Part shown: positions 11,270 through 21,864 of the stretch, piece by piece
How the letters are laid out: every line of letters starts with the position of its first letter
Numbering within the stretch: position 1 is the stretch's first letter
DNA from: Lunularia cruciata
Taxonomy: Eukaryota > Streptophyta > Marchantiopsida > Lunulariales > Lunulariaceae
Length of the DNA: 64,000 nucleotides
Assembly (NCBI GenBank): GCA_948567375.1
Contig: OX419759.1
Span: 2,085,303 to 2,149,302, forward strand
Reading direction: 5' to 3'
Made by a program: the position numbers and the translations under genes
The notes under the pieces: generated by a model
Databases searched by the model: none
What the model saw: only the letters and a program-made list of their open reading frames with translations
Told to the model about the DNA's origin: nothing

Positions 11270-13031
11270 GTTTCAAGTCCTTTCGACGTGGAAATGGGCA
11301 CTATGAAAGACGAAACAAGCGCCACAAAGTGATGGCAAAGAAACACTGCAACGTTTGACAATCTGAAACTGGAGTAGAATGCATATGAGTAGCATCCTCT
11401 AGTTAGTTATATAACAAGTAGAATGTGCCAACGCAATTAACAATCGAATGTAATTTTCTCAGCAAGTTACCTCTAAGACCGGAAATTTTGAGCTCTGATG
11501 TCAATTCCCGTCTAGCTTATCTAGATTTAAAATATCTAGACTTATTGAGTGATCATGAAATGTTATGATATTCTAATTAACAGTTTTGTATGACTCACAG
11601 TGTCAGAAGTTAAATGAAGCATAATAGATATATATGATTGATATGTGTCAAACCAGACCTAGGGGTTTTATTCAAATCGTTCATCAGTATCAATATTACT
11701 GAACAGCTAATGACAGCGACGTTGACGGTTGGTACTGAATACTTAGCCAATATAAAAGTATGCATCTCTGATCTTCTTGACTTGATAAGTAGACTATTCT
11801 GACGAGCGCGCATACTAGATAGGAAACGTTTCTATGACATCAGGATTAGTTATCAATCACTATCTAGCAACATTGAAATTCATCAAATGCTATACTGGAC
11901 CTCGAAATCTCTAGATCCGGTGTTCTGGAAATTCTCGCTTCAGGTCTATATCCAGGTCTTCTTAACAGAATCAGCGTGCAGATTTCAATTTTTTGGGGTT
12001 TGGAGACCTGTAGATTGATTTCCGAGTCAGCTGCTCGAATCATTTGAGAGCAATAGAAGAATGAAATATTGCATAGGACATAGTGCGAGACAAGTCGGCC
12101 CTAATAATTGATATCTGGAGATGTGTGAATGGAATTATTCATCTGATTATCACTTCTGTATTGTATATGAACCTGGCTTGTGTATGAATAAAATCGTAGT
12201 ATTGAAAGAACTAGTTTGTATGTAATGAGTATCAAAAGGAATCGCTGTCAATGGTCACCAAAATATGTTAGAAAATACCCACATTCACATTTTGAACGGA
12301 GTACCTTAGGCTTCAGGTACATACAGTTGTGGTAGAGTTTTGGAGTGGCACACAATCGTGGTTTACTCCTGTTTTGGCTTCAAAGACAATACTTGGCAAG
12401 GTTGTGTTGCTGATTGATCTGTGACTATCTAAATTATTCCTGTGTATTAGTCATCATGTGGTTTGTTCACGAAAGAGGTAAACCCATGATTGAATGGCCC
12501 AGCAAAACTGTGATGGTGAATATTTCATGGTATATTTTCCAAGTGCTACTCTAGATATTCTAGAGTAACATTTGATTCTTTGAAAGTTTACTCAATGTGT
12601 GTAACTATTAGTGCATCAGTGCAACTTCAAGTGTTGTACCAGTCTTATGTGCAGTTCATATCTTTCTTTGTTTGCCAAGCACACCAGGTGGCGTGCACAT
12701 GTGAGACACATGCATGTTTCTCGAAAGTGATATGGTATGGTATTCACAGGCATGTGTAGGACAGAAGAATAGCCTTTAGCCATAAATATCCAACATTATG
12801 TCGGGTAGTTGGATCGGTCTGGAACGTGAAGTTCTCCTCTCAGACTACTTACAAACATGGAAAGGAGAACTATCAGTAAATACCTTCTACATCTGATCTG
12901 CAGTGAACCACACTACGAGAAAAGTCTCAAAAAATCTCGGCTACATCTTTCTATCTCTTGTACGTGTATGTATGTTTCTTAGAGCGATAAAGCTGGATAC
13001 ACAACATGTCTCCTGGACATAGGAACTGTAA
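11270..13031. other. Gene-free spacer in the knottin array
   Basis: Apart from the TATA-like site at 11406-11415, I see nothing supported. Confidence 0.5.
11406..11415 (-). promoter_or_regulatory. TATA-like site of the knottin gene at 10958-11269
   Basis: The palindromic GTTATATAAC lies about 137 bases upstream of the start codon, at nearly the same distance as in two other family members. Confidence 0.4.
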
Positions 13032-13289
13032 CTAGTGCTTACAGAGATTGTTGCTGCAGTATAAGCCTGGGCAACATTTCAAAACCTTCAAGACTGCTTT
13101 CCGTGAGCACCGTTCTCTCCACTTGCGACAGGGGAAGGGTCTTCCAAGGGAGGAAGTATTATATCCTGGCCCCTCATCCACATGTGCGAGAGTGAGATCA
13201 TTCACTCCGGCAGACTGAGCTGTGTTCGATGACAGATGCAGAATGAGAGCCACGGTGAGAACCAGAATGAACGCTATCCTGGACGCCAT
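13032..13289 (-). CDS. Secreted knottin-like peptide precursor, 85 aa
   Basis: The leader is a textbook signal peptide (residues 1 to about 26, with AQSAG near the likely cleavage site). A short propeptide with Asp and Glu follows. The module is C54-x6-C61-x10-CC(72,73)-x4-C78-x4-C83 and ends two residues later. Its second loop is the longest in the family and very basic (Lys and Arg), unlike the acidic or neutral loops of its relatives. This is the shortest precursor in the array. No intron is needed. The fold class (cystine knot) is inferred from cysteine spacing alone. Confidence 0.8.
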   Translation of the reverse strand: MASRIAFILVLTVALILHLSSNTAQSAGVNDLTLAHVDEGPGYNTSSLGRPFPCRKWRERCSRKAVLKVLKCCPGLYCSNNLCKH

Positions 13290-14339
13290 CCTGTTCCAAA
13301 TAGATTGGAGTTAGATCGGAAATATAAGGGAAATATAAGCGATTCAGAAAAATGGAAGTAAATTCGCAAGGTTTTCAGAATGATGGCCGGGGAAGCATGA
13401 GGACACATTTTTGAATCGTGAATGAGTAGAAACAAATTAGAATAATATGAAATTGCTATATCGAAAAAAACTTAACAGCTAGTAAACAGAATCTAAGAAG
13501 TAGCAATTCCCAATATTGATTGACCTGAGGAGGGCGAAACGCGGGCCATCATCAGTACCTCTACGGGGCAGTCGAGGTCGCGAGAAGACACGAATCAGAC
13601 TACTCCAACACGGTGTTCTGATACGAAGTTGGAAAGCGGCGGTCTCTGCCGCTTTAGGGAGGCACTCGAGCTGCCAAAACAGTAGTCCAAGCTGGAGCTC
13701 GGAACTGGAGGAGGTGGTAGGGCTGTGAGAGGACCTTTCTCTTCGAGCAAAACTTATAGGCCATCGCGGCCTGTACTGGACGATGCATGCACTCCCGCCA
13801 CTTGGTCACACCACCGCTCAAGAACAGGTTGTAGAATCAAAGACGAGCAAAAATGGAAGAAGCTGCACAGTCCGGTCGCTCAAGAACTGACCACTCCCTG
13901 CCAAATTCTGCTCGAAAACGATGGCTCCAGCCTGCACGACATGCAAAATTCCACCTCAAACAAACACCAGGCGCTAATCGCCACGAGGAGCCGGGCTCGA
14001 ACACTTCACTGTACTCATTGATGACGAATGCGAAGAGGCAGTCCATCTCGCTTTCATCTGCTTGCTGTCAACCTGCCCACAAGCAGATTTGATGCCACGA
14101 TTCACGAATAAATAGACGGCAGCAATTTGATAGCTCAATCAGGCCAGCAGACCATTTATCTCCCTCTCCAGTTTGCGTATTTCTTGTATGAAGACTCTTG
14201 TGTCCAGGAGCACGATTTCTTCGTGAAACCGGAGGGTCACCTTCTGCCAGTCCAGGCTAACAATACTCATACTTAGCCTAGACCTAACCCATAAGACATA
14301 CCGGAGGAAGATACATTCTTTGGTTTTACCGATGTAAAT

Positions 14340-14475
14340 ATACAGATTATTTATCAAAAATATTATTAATAATTTTATATTATTAATTTATTTATAAAAT
14401 TAATTTTAATTTTTTAATTATATTTTATTAAATATTTATAATCTTATTAATTAATTTCGAAAGTATTTAAAAAAA
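14340..14475. other. Short AT-rich block
   Basis: Almost only A and T, at the boundary between the GC-richer 13530-14050 stretch and ordinary DNA. Confidence 0.6.
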
Positions 14476-15092
14476 ATAACGAGCATGGAATAGACATACA
14501 GCAACTCGATTACGCAACCTGAAATCCCGCCCATGTTAAAATTCAAGTCATCTGGTACATCACATCCGAATCTCAGGATCCAAACTTGAGACATTCCTTA
14601 TCCCCACCTGAAAACCCCCGGCAGCCCGAAATCATCCACTCTACCCGAATCCTCGATTCCATCTGTAAATCCTAAATGCCTTGACAACGCGTTTCCCTTC
14701 ATGCCTTTGCCAACAGGAAGTGCGGAATGCCCAAGTTTGACAAATGTCTGCACGTTAGACCACTCTTGCTGCCAACTTGGGTACCGTAACGTCGAAGAGC
14801 CAATATCGGTTTGTTAAGTCTTCTCTGGAATCTAATCATTTCCCCAGTCAAATCTGATGTCTGCGGGTTCAATCGCGAGGGGTATGAGAAATTGAGCGAC
14901 TACAAAACATGTAGGAGAAACAAACCCTGGACTGAAACACACAGAGGAATATACGTGGGTCGAAGAATTGGCAGTTGTAGCCTGAGCAACAAACTATACT
15001 CAGGAAGCAGACATGTTCGGAGCAATAGTGCAGAATGCATCCTCCTCTGTGACATGCTAGTAGCGATGCAGACGTCTCATTGTTTCTTTGAA

Positions 15093-15116
15093 TGCGACCG
15101 CCCACACGCGGTCGCA
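15093..15116. repeat. Perfect GC-rich hairpin (TGCGACCGC / GCGGTCGCA)
   Basis: Nine-base perfect arms with a six-base loop. The arm holds the same CGACCGC core as the hairpin-repeat family, but flanking blocks are absent, so membership is only possible. A TTTCTTTGAATG repeat lies on both sides. Confidence 0.5.
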
Positions 15117-15940
15117 TCTTCATTTCTTTGAATGGGCCCCCGGCTCGTATCCCTTACTAACGCCAGCACCTCGTATACAGGAATGGGGGCCACCAAAATT
15201 AAGACTACCCTCCGGCTTGAACAGGATGCACAACTGAACGCACGAGTAACCCACAATTCAATGACAGGCGATTCCTGACATCCCGCTAAGAGCTGATAGC
15301 AGTATGAATGAAGGTCTGCATCTCAACTCTGGATACTGGCAACATAAACCCAGGAAACAGAGAGTGCCTGTGCAACGCAGCTCCGTCCCAGCCCGACATG
15401 CGACGACGGAGGAATAACAACAATGGCTTTTCCGACTGTTCTCATCTCGCTCTGACCTATTGATGTATTTGACTATTTTGGCTTTATTTTAAATAGATAT
15501 CCTTGTAATGATGGTACATTGAACAATCATTACGTACAGAACCTGGAATCTATCCGGTTTCATTGAGCATATTGGATTCTAATCCAGAGTAATCGGATAA
15601 GGTCTATCAGATCACATCTAAAATTTTCCATTTTTACGTATTCGTGAATTTCGATCAGAAAATTACAAGAGAGACTTCATGCGTGTGCCGAGTCGTGGAA
15701 GAGTACAGAAATGTGCGCTTTATTATGATGCGTCACCTGACAAACATAGTGGGTGTGCAACAACATGCCCTAATTCACAGTGGCAAGAAGTGGACGGAAT
15801 CATGGATTTGTGATGAAGCACTGTGCCCTAGCTAGATAAGCGAAATCCTATCACTGTACATGTGACAGTTGGCCCCAAACTGCAGGAACTTCTTGATTAT
15901 CTGGTTCCTCCTTGAGAGTATCGTTTCGCACTCGATGAAG

Positions 15941-16192
15941 TCATAGAACACATTTGTGATTCACACAAACGAGACCTACGCAGCAGTTCAGATCGTTCCT
16001 GCATACTTCTCCCTCCGATCCACAGTCGGGCTGGATCACGGATCCAGCATCGTTATTCGCAGGAGTGAAACCCTCATTAGCCTGAGCAGGTCTACATTCC
16101 ACGCTGTTGAATTTTGATGCCAGAAGAACTCCCATGACGACTGCAACTGTGAGGGCCCGAAACAGGGCTGGGCTTGAACTCTTAGCCATCAT
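15941..16192 (-). CDS. Secreted knottin-like peptide precursor, 83 aa
   Basis: The hydrophobic leader covers about residues 11-30. A propeptide follows, with one extra cysteine (C33) near the cleavage region. The compact module is C57-x6-C64-x5-CC(70,71)-x4-C76-x4-C81, followed by two residues. The 5' leader sequence (16193-16212) closely resembles that of the copy starting at 11269, including the ATGATG start, so the two are probably closer relatives than their proteins suggest. A TATA-like site lies about 123 bases upstream of the start. Intact and likely expressed and secreted; function unknown. Confidence 0.8.
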   Translation of the reverse strand: MMAKSSSPALFRALTVAVVMGVLLASKFNSVECRPAQANEGFTPANNDAGSVIQPDCGSEGEVCRNDLNCCVGLVCVNHKCVL

Positions 16193-16314
16193 GTCTCAAT
16201 CCTTTTGAACTGACTGATAAATAACAAAAGACCTAGACTGCAAGGCGAATAAGAAGAGTAATCCAAGAAAGACCCTCCAAATTGGGTTGAGTAGCAACCT
16301 TCCAAGATGACATA

Positions 16315-16322
16315 ATTATATA
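16315..16322 (-). promoter_or_regulatory. TATA-like site of the knottin gene at 15941-16192
   Basis: TATATAAT on the minus strand, about 123 bases upstream of the start codon. Confidence 0.4.
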
Positions 16323-17271
16323 CCAAGACAGTCTAGGTCTAGATTGCTTATCTAGATCTGATAGATCATTATTTTTGCTAGTAAAATTGCTACTTGAACA
16401 TATATGAATACATTTTTTCATGAACTTGAATTCTTCTTCTTCAAACCCTATATGTAGCAATCGCATTGGTTGATCACGAAGTCACAGCAGAACTTTGACA
16501 GTGTGAGAGCTAACCCTGAGATATTGATCAATGTTTACCCCAATTGAATTCGAAAGAGATACTTAGCGCATGTGCATCATGTACTTCTCCATCGCTATCG
16601 AAACAAGTACTGTTCATGTTCGCGACTGGCTTCATAAAACAATAGCTGTATACATAGCACATTTTATGTAGGGCTAAGTTCATACTTGTAGGAGCCTGCA
16701 CTGACAGGTGTTCCTGGTGGATATGCTTCACTCATCTTGATGAATACAGTCTTATTTTCCCTTCACACATTTATTAACGTACTCAGTTGATTAGATTGTA
16801 GAATGGATCTGTGGACATCCACTAACAGCCGGAGAGTCTAAAAGATTTCTTTGACCTCGAGCTAATTCATATGCAGCCATTGTTCCAACGTACCTACGAT
16901 CCAGGACGGGTACTTCATCGATTGATGAACTAAAGATAATTAATGTCCAAAGATCCGGATGAGGGTTGGGGCCCGGCCAGGACACGAAACAGCTCATCTT
17001 TGTTCCATTGTTTCTACCATTTCTGAGATGGCAATAATCACTGCAGTACAATATTCCACATGACAATGACGATACTGACCCTTTGGAATGAAAGTTTATA
17101 TCATCCTTGCCTGTTGACATCAATGTAGAGCCTCTTCGAATGAAGAGCTTTCGGCGAATTTGTACAGACATATTGTGCTTAGCCTAGTAAACGTCTTTTT
17201 CCTTGTCAAAGTAACAAATTGGAAAAGAAGCAGCACAAATAACTACAATATTCATATTGGATCATAGAAAA

Positions 17272-17391
17272 ACGCGACCGCTTGTGAAAACAAGAAGGAT
17301 GGAAGACCTCATCAAAAGGTACAAGGAAAAGACAAAGAGGGTAAAATGGGGCTAAGCCCCAATAGTATCGATTGGAGGCTTCTGCCCTACA
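17272..17391. repeat. Hairpin-repeat family member (partial)
   Basis: Shares its order of blocks with 45425-45610: a GCGACCGC core, an AGGATGGAAGACC-like arm, ATCAA, then GTAAAAT, the small palindrome GGGGCTAAGCCCC (17348-17360), CCCAATAGTATCG and a final CCTACA. The first arm of the long hairpin is absent here. Confidence 0.65.
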
Positions 17392-18993
17392 AATTAATTA
17401 AACCATTAAACTACTAATATTGGATATTTACACTATCAGAACCATCGTGAGTCCATCAATATTCAAGCTATGGCATACTATCGATTGATTGCAGCAAAGG
17501 TGCGTATTATGTGCTGTAAGAATCGAGGAGCCTGTTTTAGTACTGCATAATGTCATAAACAAGACTTTTTCTGCTAGTTTGCAATCTTTCAGGTCGTACC
17601 CAGCACTCACTGCGAGTTTCTGCTTAATTCTGGAACTTAGAATCTGTTGTACATTACTTCAAGGAAGCCTTAGGTATTGAAAGAACTAAATGTGGAATGG
17701 AACTCATGATGTGCACGCGTACAAGCAGCGCTCAACATTGTTTTGAATCTCTGGGAAAAGTCTGGTTTGAACACCATATGTGAACTACATATCAATCATT
17801 TAAAGGCATCACGCAGGAAGACATAAACCTAAACGATATCCTGACAAAGATATCATGTCGGCTGTTACTGGCAGCCAATGTTCTCTTTAACTTAATGATT
17901 GTACACATAACTTTCAACGGTACAAATAGCACTGTACGTTAAGCATGTGCGTAGCATTATACGATAGGAACCAAGTGAGAAGATTATCAAGGAGAAAATC
18001 ACGAGGAACGTACTTATGCTTTAGCTAACAAATTCATGTGCATGCCAGCCAGTTGTCAAGCAAGAGCTGTTCGTGACACTGATAATGATCACTAATAACT
18101 CACAAAATCCCCTAACGTAATCAAGTGTAGCCAGTATAAGTCGGACTCATCAACGAGGGACTTCACGTGAGAGTAACCGCCAGTCACAATCTGGCTATAT
18201 ATTAGAGATATTGAATAGTGACCCACCTGTCATGTGTCAATTAGAAATTCCGACAGTACAAACGATGGGACATTCATGTTCCGTAGAAGTTACCGCTTGC
18301 GTTGAACTTTGCCTGAAGGTCCTTGAAGTCCTCGCTTGATAGACAAAAGTTGTAATCTATACGGTAATCACGCGCTTGAAACTGGATTTGCCCTAAGATG
18401 TGTGGTCGACTTCGGAATGCATCCGCTGACTACTAACGCCGATAAGTTATATCGTTGATCTTGTACGCCACAATATATGTTCATTCCTGTCTACGTACAT
18501 CTCTCTTCGAGCTCACAAATCCCAACTACCTTGCGTATGGTGCATATATGCGACACAAAAACAATTATTTCAGTATTAAGCATAATGCCATCGGCTTGTA
18601 GGGTTTAGGGCAGTCAATCTACCTAGACTCTTTGCACTTATTATCATGAGATTTATGACGTTTAGAATCCGTTTTAGGGGAACAGAATCCAGCTTCCCGG
18701 AACGAGTGAGACAATTTTGACAGTTAAAATCAAAACAATTATGTATGATGTTTGATATGACATTCTATAGCTCTTTGAACTTTTTATCAATTGAGAAACT
18801 CAGTAACAAGAGAAGGGGACGAGACTCATTGGACTAACATTCGACTCAACTGAAGCTCATCAAATCTAATGATATAATAACGTCGATGCCTAGGCTTTAT
18901 TGATTCAGAGCATTTCAAACGTGAATGGTATAGCTACCCTTCTCAGGAATGGACTGATGATGGTTCTTGTGAAAGAAATGAAGGCCACTCATC

Positions 18994-19338
18994 CTACGAA
19001 AGCAAAGCACAGAACTTATCGTAACAAACAAGGTATTCACAACAATGCAATTGCCTGTCGCAGTATTCTCCAATCAGATGACAAGTACGTGGAGGATCAT
19101 TTAGTAACGCCTCTGCGCTGCCGGCAAGATGTTTTTCTGCAACGGTCTCTTCCAGGTCCGTGTGAGGAGCGTGCTGGTTGTGGACTTCATTAATCTTCGA
19201 GCTCTGCAGCACATCAGCTCCCGAAGCCATTGAATCGATATTTTGACCAAATTTGTCTGATCTGGATTCAGAAGTGTCCAATGACACGAGCAAGAGCACC
19301 GCGACTATGCTCATCAATAGAGAGGTAACCTTCACCAT
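18994..19338 (-). CDS. Secreted knottin-like peptide precursor, 114 aa
   Basis: The leader is at residues 1 to about 24. A long propeptide of about 60 residues follows, rich in Asp, Glu, His and Ser. The module is C86-x6-C93-x5-CC(99,100)-x4-C105-x4-C110 with a four-residue tail. The spacing is identical to that of the copy at 15941-16192, although the intervening residues differ (HLIGEY against GSEGEV in loop 1). A minus-strand TATAAAA lies about 124 bases upstream of the start, a distance shared with two other family members. Single exon, intact. Confidence 0.8.
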   Translation of the reverse strand: MVKVTSLLMSIVAVLLLVSLDTSESRSDKFGQNIDSMASGADVLQSSKINEVHNQHAPHTDLEETVAEKHLAGSAEALLNDPPRTCHLIGEYCDRQLHCCEYLVCYDKFCALLS

Positions 19339-19461
19339 GATTCACCCTGGAATTTTGGCAAGAAGACTGACAGTGCGCAAACCAGTTCAGAGCTCCAAGT
19401 AGAGATACAGGAGCAATATAGGTATGAATGCGGAATGAGTAGATAGATACCAGGATCAGGG

Positions 19462-19468
19462 TTTTATA
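19462..19468 (-). promoter_or_regulatory. TATA box of the knottin gene at 18994-19338
   Basis: TATAAAA on the minus strand inside GGTATAAAACCC, about 124 bases upstream of the start codon. It is the best consensus match among the three. Confidence 0.45.
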
Positions 19469-20132
19469 CCGCAACTTCAAGGCCTCAAGTACTGAAGGAC
19501 GTTTCCTTTTCGCCATAGAATCTGCTTAGAATCCGAGGAATCTTTGAAAGTATTATAAAGCTACTAAATACGAGCCTGTAGCTCAAATTAAACTAACTAA
19601 AGTGAATTTATACAACAAAAATGAAAAGTATCAAGGAGCTCATCTCCACGACACAAATATGCTCATATTATACTACATGAATCTCTACGTTTCGTTTACC
19701 AACAACGACGCTTCACGCAAAATTTAACACACATAGCATGTAAACACTACACTTCAGTACCCCGTGTCTTCGCAAAGTAGGACACCAGCATATCCTTTGT
19801 TCATAACTATATGACGGCGATTATCTGAAGAAACTGATCTGTCTGGAACTCTTTCCACACTGAAACTACGCAATTCATATTGAAGAAACCAATACACGTA
19901 TTATTTATGTAAGGCTTCACAACCCTGAATGACGTTTTCGCCACTGATGGTCCGGCTTATAATCAAATCTAATTTAGTTCCATCATGTTCATTAATGTTT
20001 TTGAACGAAGCTTGAAACATCGCTGCAATCGGAACTAGCATTTAATTTCACGTCTTGCTCTGTCAGTTTATTATGTTCATGGCTTCATAGTAAATGCATA
20101 ATATAATTCGACCTGCTTTATTGTGACATGTA

Positions 20133-20205
20133 TGACATGCTTGCCAGTTGTGTAGCGGAGGATAACAATTTCACAAGAAATAGCCTGGTGAAATGATCAT
20201 GATAC
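20133..20205 (+). other. Segment resembling the bacterial lac operator and lacZ start region
   Basis: GGATAACAATTTCACA (20160-20175) is identical to 16 bases around the E. coli lac operator. The operator-like match extends left (TTGTG-AGCGGA with small insertions) and, with gaps, right (GAAA-AG ... ATGA-CATGAT). It is far from exact, so it is not simple vector contamination. No bacterial gene is adjacent. Confidence 0.35.
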
Positions 20206-21420
20206 ATACATTAATTTTTCTTGTTAATGAGTGGTAAAGATACGGGAGATTGAGTATATTCAGTTCCAGCTTAGACATAACGGGAATTTGCTGAAGAAAG
20301 TAAAGATTTTTTAAGGCCCGCGCTGATCACTAAAGGCGTTTGTATGGCGCTGTTTGTTGTCGTGTTTTGTCTGGCGGTCTTTTCTCCTAGTAACGTAATG
20401 CAAAGTAGGGTTCTCTTTGTTCATCAGTGAAGTCCCGCGTAGGTTTCACTTAACCAACAAAGCTACAACCTCTGTAAATGTAGATATATTCTGTTCATTC
20501 ATGTTGTGAATAGGTTTCTGAATTCTTCCGAATTTTAACCGGTCCTGATGAATTGGCAATCTTCAAATGTTTTTTAGGATTCACATCTTTTCTTCGTTTC
20601 CTGGGATAAGCGATGAGTTGAAGAATGAAAACCGGCTTGAGAACATACTCTGGACTTTCACAGAGATAGCTATGAACACGCTGTTTGAATGTTAGCTAGA
20701 CACTGGCGTGCATACACTTCTTTCGGCTCGCACGATTTCTTGATTTGCATACATACAATTGCATACATTCATTTCAATAACAAATCAAAGCAAAGGCACG
20801 TACATTCTCAACTCTATTGCCACCACTATTGCTAAATCTGGACAAACCCGTTTCAGTAGTTCACACTTCCTCTCTGCAGTCTCTTTCTAGACAACCCTAA
20901 CTCGATACGGTGTTAATAGTACCTTTATCATCAGCTTTCAGTTTCTCGATAGGTCTTGACATGGAAAAATGCCGACCGCCTCAAAATACCAGAAGGTTCT
21001 GATATTTGATTTAGTCATATCTTCCTGTGCAATCTCATATCCATATTTCTTCTCAAGATGAGGGCAACGGGTCAGTAAATGCATTCTTATCAGCTCTAGC
21101 AATCTATCACTAGGAAACTGAGGACTGCTCGGAGTCTCTTTATAGAAATCGCCACAAAAGCTTAGTTTAGCTCATTGCTAAACTAATCGTTGTGGTTCGA
21201 GAAATTGCAGGTTGCACCTGCACCAAGTTATCAGGACCTGATGTCCCACCTAATAGTTTCGATGAGATCTTCAAGCCACAATTGGGTAAAGCGTATCTCT
21301 CCACGACAGATCAGCGACCAAGGTAGACTTATTCTGTCAATCTCCGGATTTGCTTGGGATTTCAGCAGCGGAACATAACAATGGAGATATTGAGGACACC
21401 AGATTGTCTTAAAATATCAG

Positions 21421-21864
21421 TCAAGTCGGGCGCGGAGGTGGGTAGTTGATGCAGCATTGGTTCTGCCTGCAAATCAGACCATTACAGCAGAACATTTGAT
21501 CTTTGTCACATTCTTCTGCTAGAAGATGACAAGGACCCCTGTAGACACTTATTGCAACGAAGGATTGATTGCCATCGGTATTCACGAAGTCCCTAGCAGC
21601 CTCCTGGAGTTTCATGTGGTGAGCTTTCCCTGCTATCCTCAGATTGATGGGATCAACCTCAGAATTCTCGTCTGTATCCAAATTGCTTCGACTAAACTTC
21701 CCATCGGGGAAACGATCGTAACCGTTCTGACTCCAATCAAACTTGGCATGGCGTTCTCTGGCAGAAAATCCTATCACAGCTGATCCAACCACCAGAATAG
21801 CTAAGAACAGCATACGAATGGTTTTGACAGTCTCTGTCTGCAGGGCTGCAATCACCCTTGCCAT
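21421..21864 (-). CDS. Secreted knottin-like peptide precursor, about 147 aa
   Basis: The frame is open back to 21933. I prefer the Met at 21862-21864, which leaves a short N-terminus before the hydrophobic leader (about residues 18-34); a Met at 21811-21813 directly before the leader is the other choice. The propeptide is long and ends just before the module C112-x6-C119-x6-CC(126,127)-x4-C132-x4-CC(137,138), followed by a Pro-rich tail. The doubled final cysteine is unusual in the set and could allow a fourth disulfide or a dimer. This is the most upstream member of the left array; the next recognised copies are about 40 kb away at the right edge. Confidence 0.75.
   Translation of the reverse strand: MARVIAALQTETVKTIRMLFLAILVVGSAVIGFSARERHAKFDWSQNGYDRFPDGKFSRSNLDTDENSEVDPINLRIAGKAHHMKLQEAARDFVNTDGNQSFVAISVYRGPCHLLAEECDKDQMFCCNGLICRQNQCCINYPPPRPT

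Larger units (their letters stand above)
13290..15940. other. Spacer with a GC-richer island and an AT-rich block
   Basis: 13530-14050 is GC-richer and open in several frames on both strands, but none is recognisable. The frame at 14869-15123 (minus) has many Cys, but no leader and no family spacing. Confidence 0.45.
16193..18993. other. Spacer in the knottin array
   Basis: Holds the hairpin-repeat copy at 17272-17391. No gene supported. Confidence 0.45.
19339..21420. other. Spacer in the knottin array
   Basis: Holds the TATA box at 19462-19468 and the lac-operator-like segment at 20133-20205. No gene supported. Confidence 0.45.

Noticed and set aside
14869..15123. Cys-rich minus-strand frame including a CC-x4-C pattern
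   Set aside because: It lacks a leader and the family spacing before the CC pair, and it overlaps a hairpin repeat. Not accepted as a family member.
16791..17171. 126-codon minus-strand frame with C-x4-C-x3-C
   Set aside because: Only a fragment of the cysteine pattern, no leader, and basic N-terminal residues; no domain recognised.
17348..17360. GGGGCTAAGCCCC as a Helitron 3' hairpin
   Set aside because: No CTRR terminus at the expected distance and no 5' TC end found.
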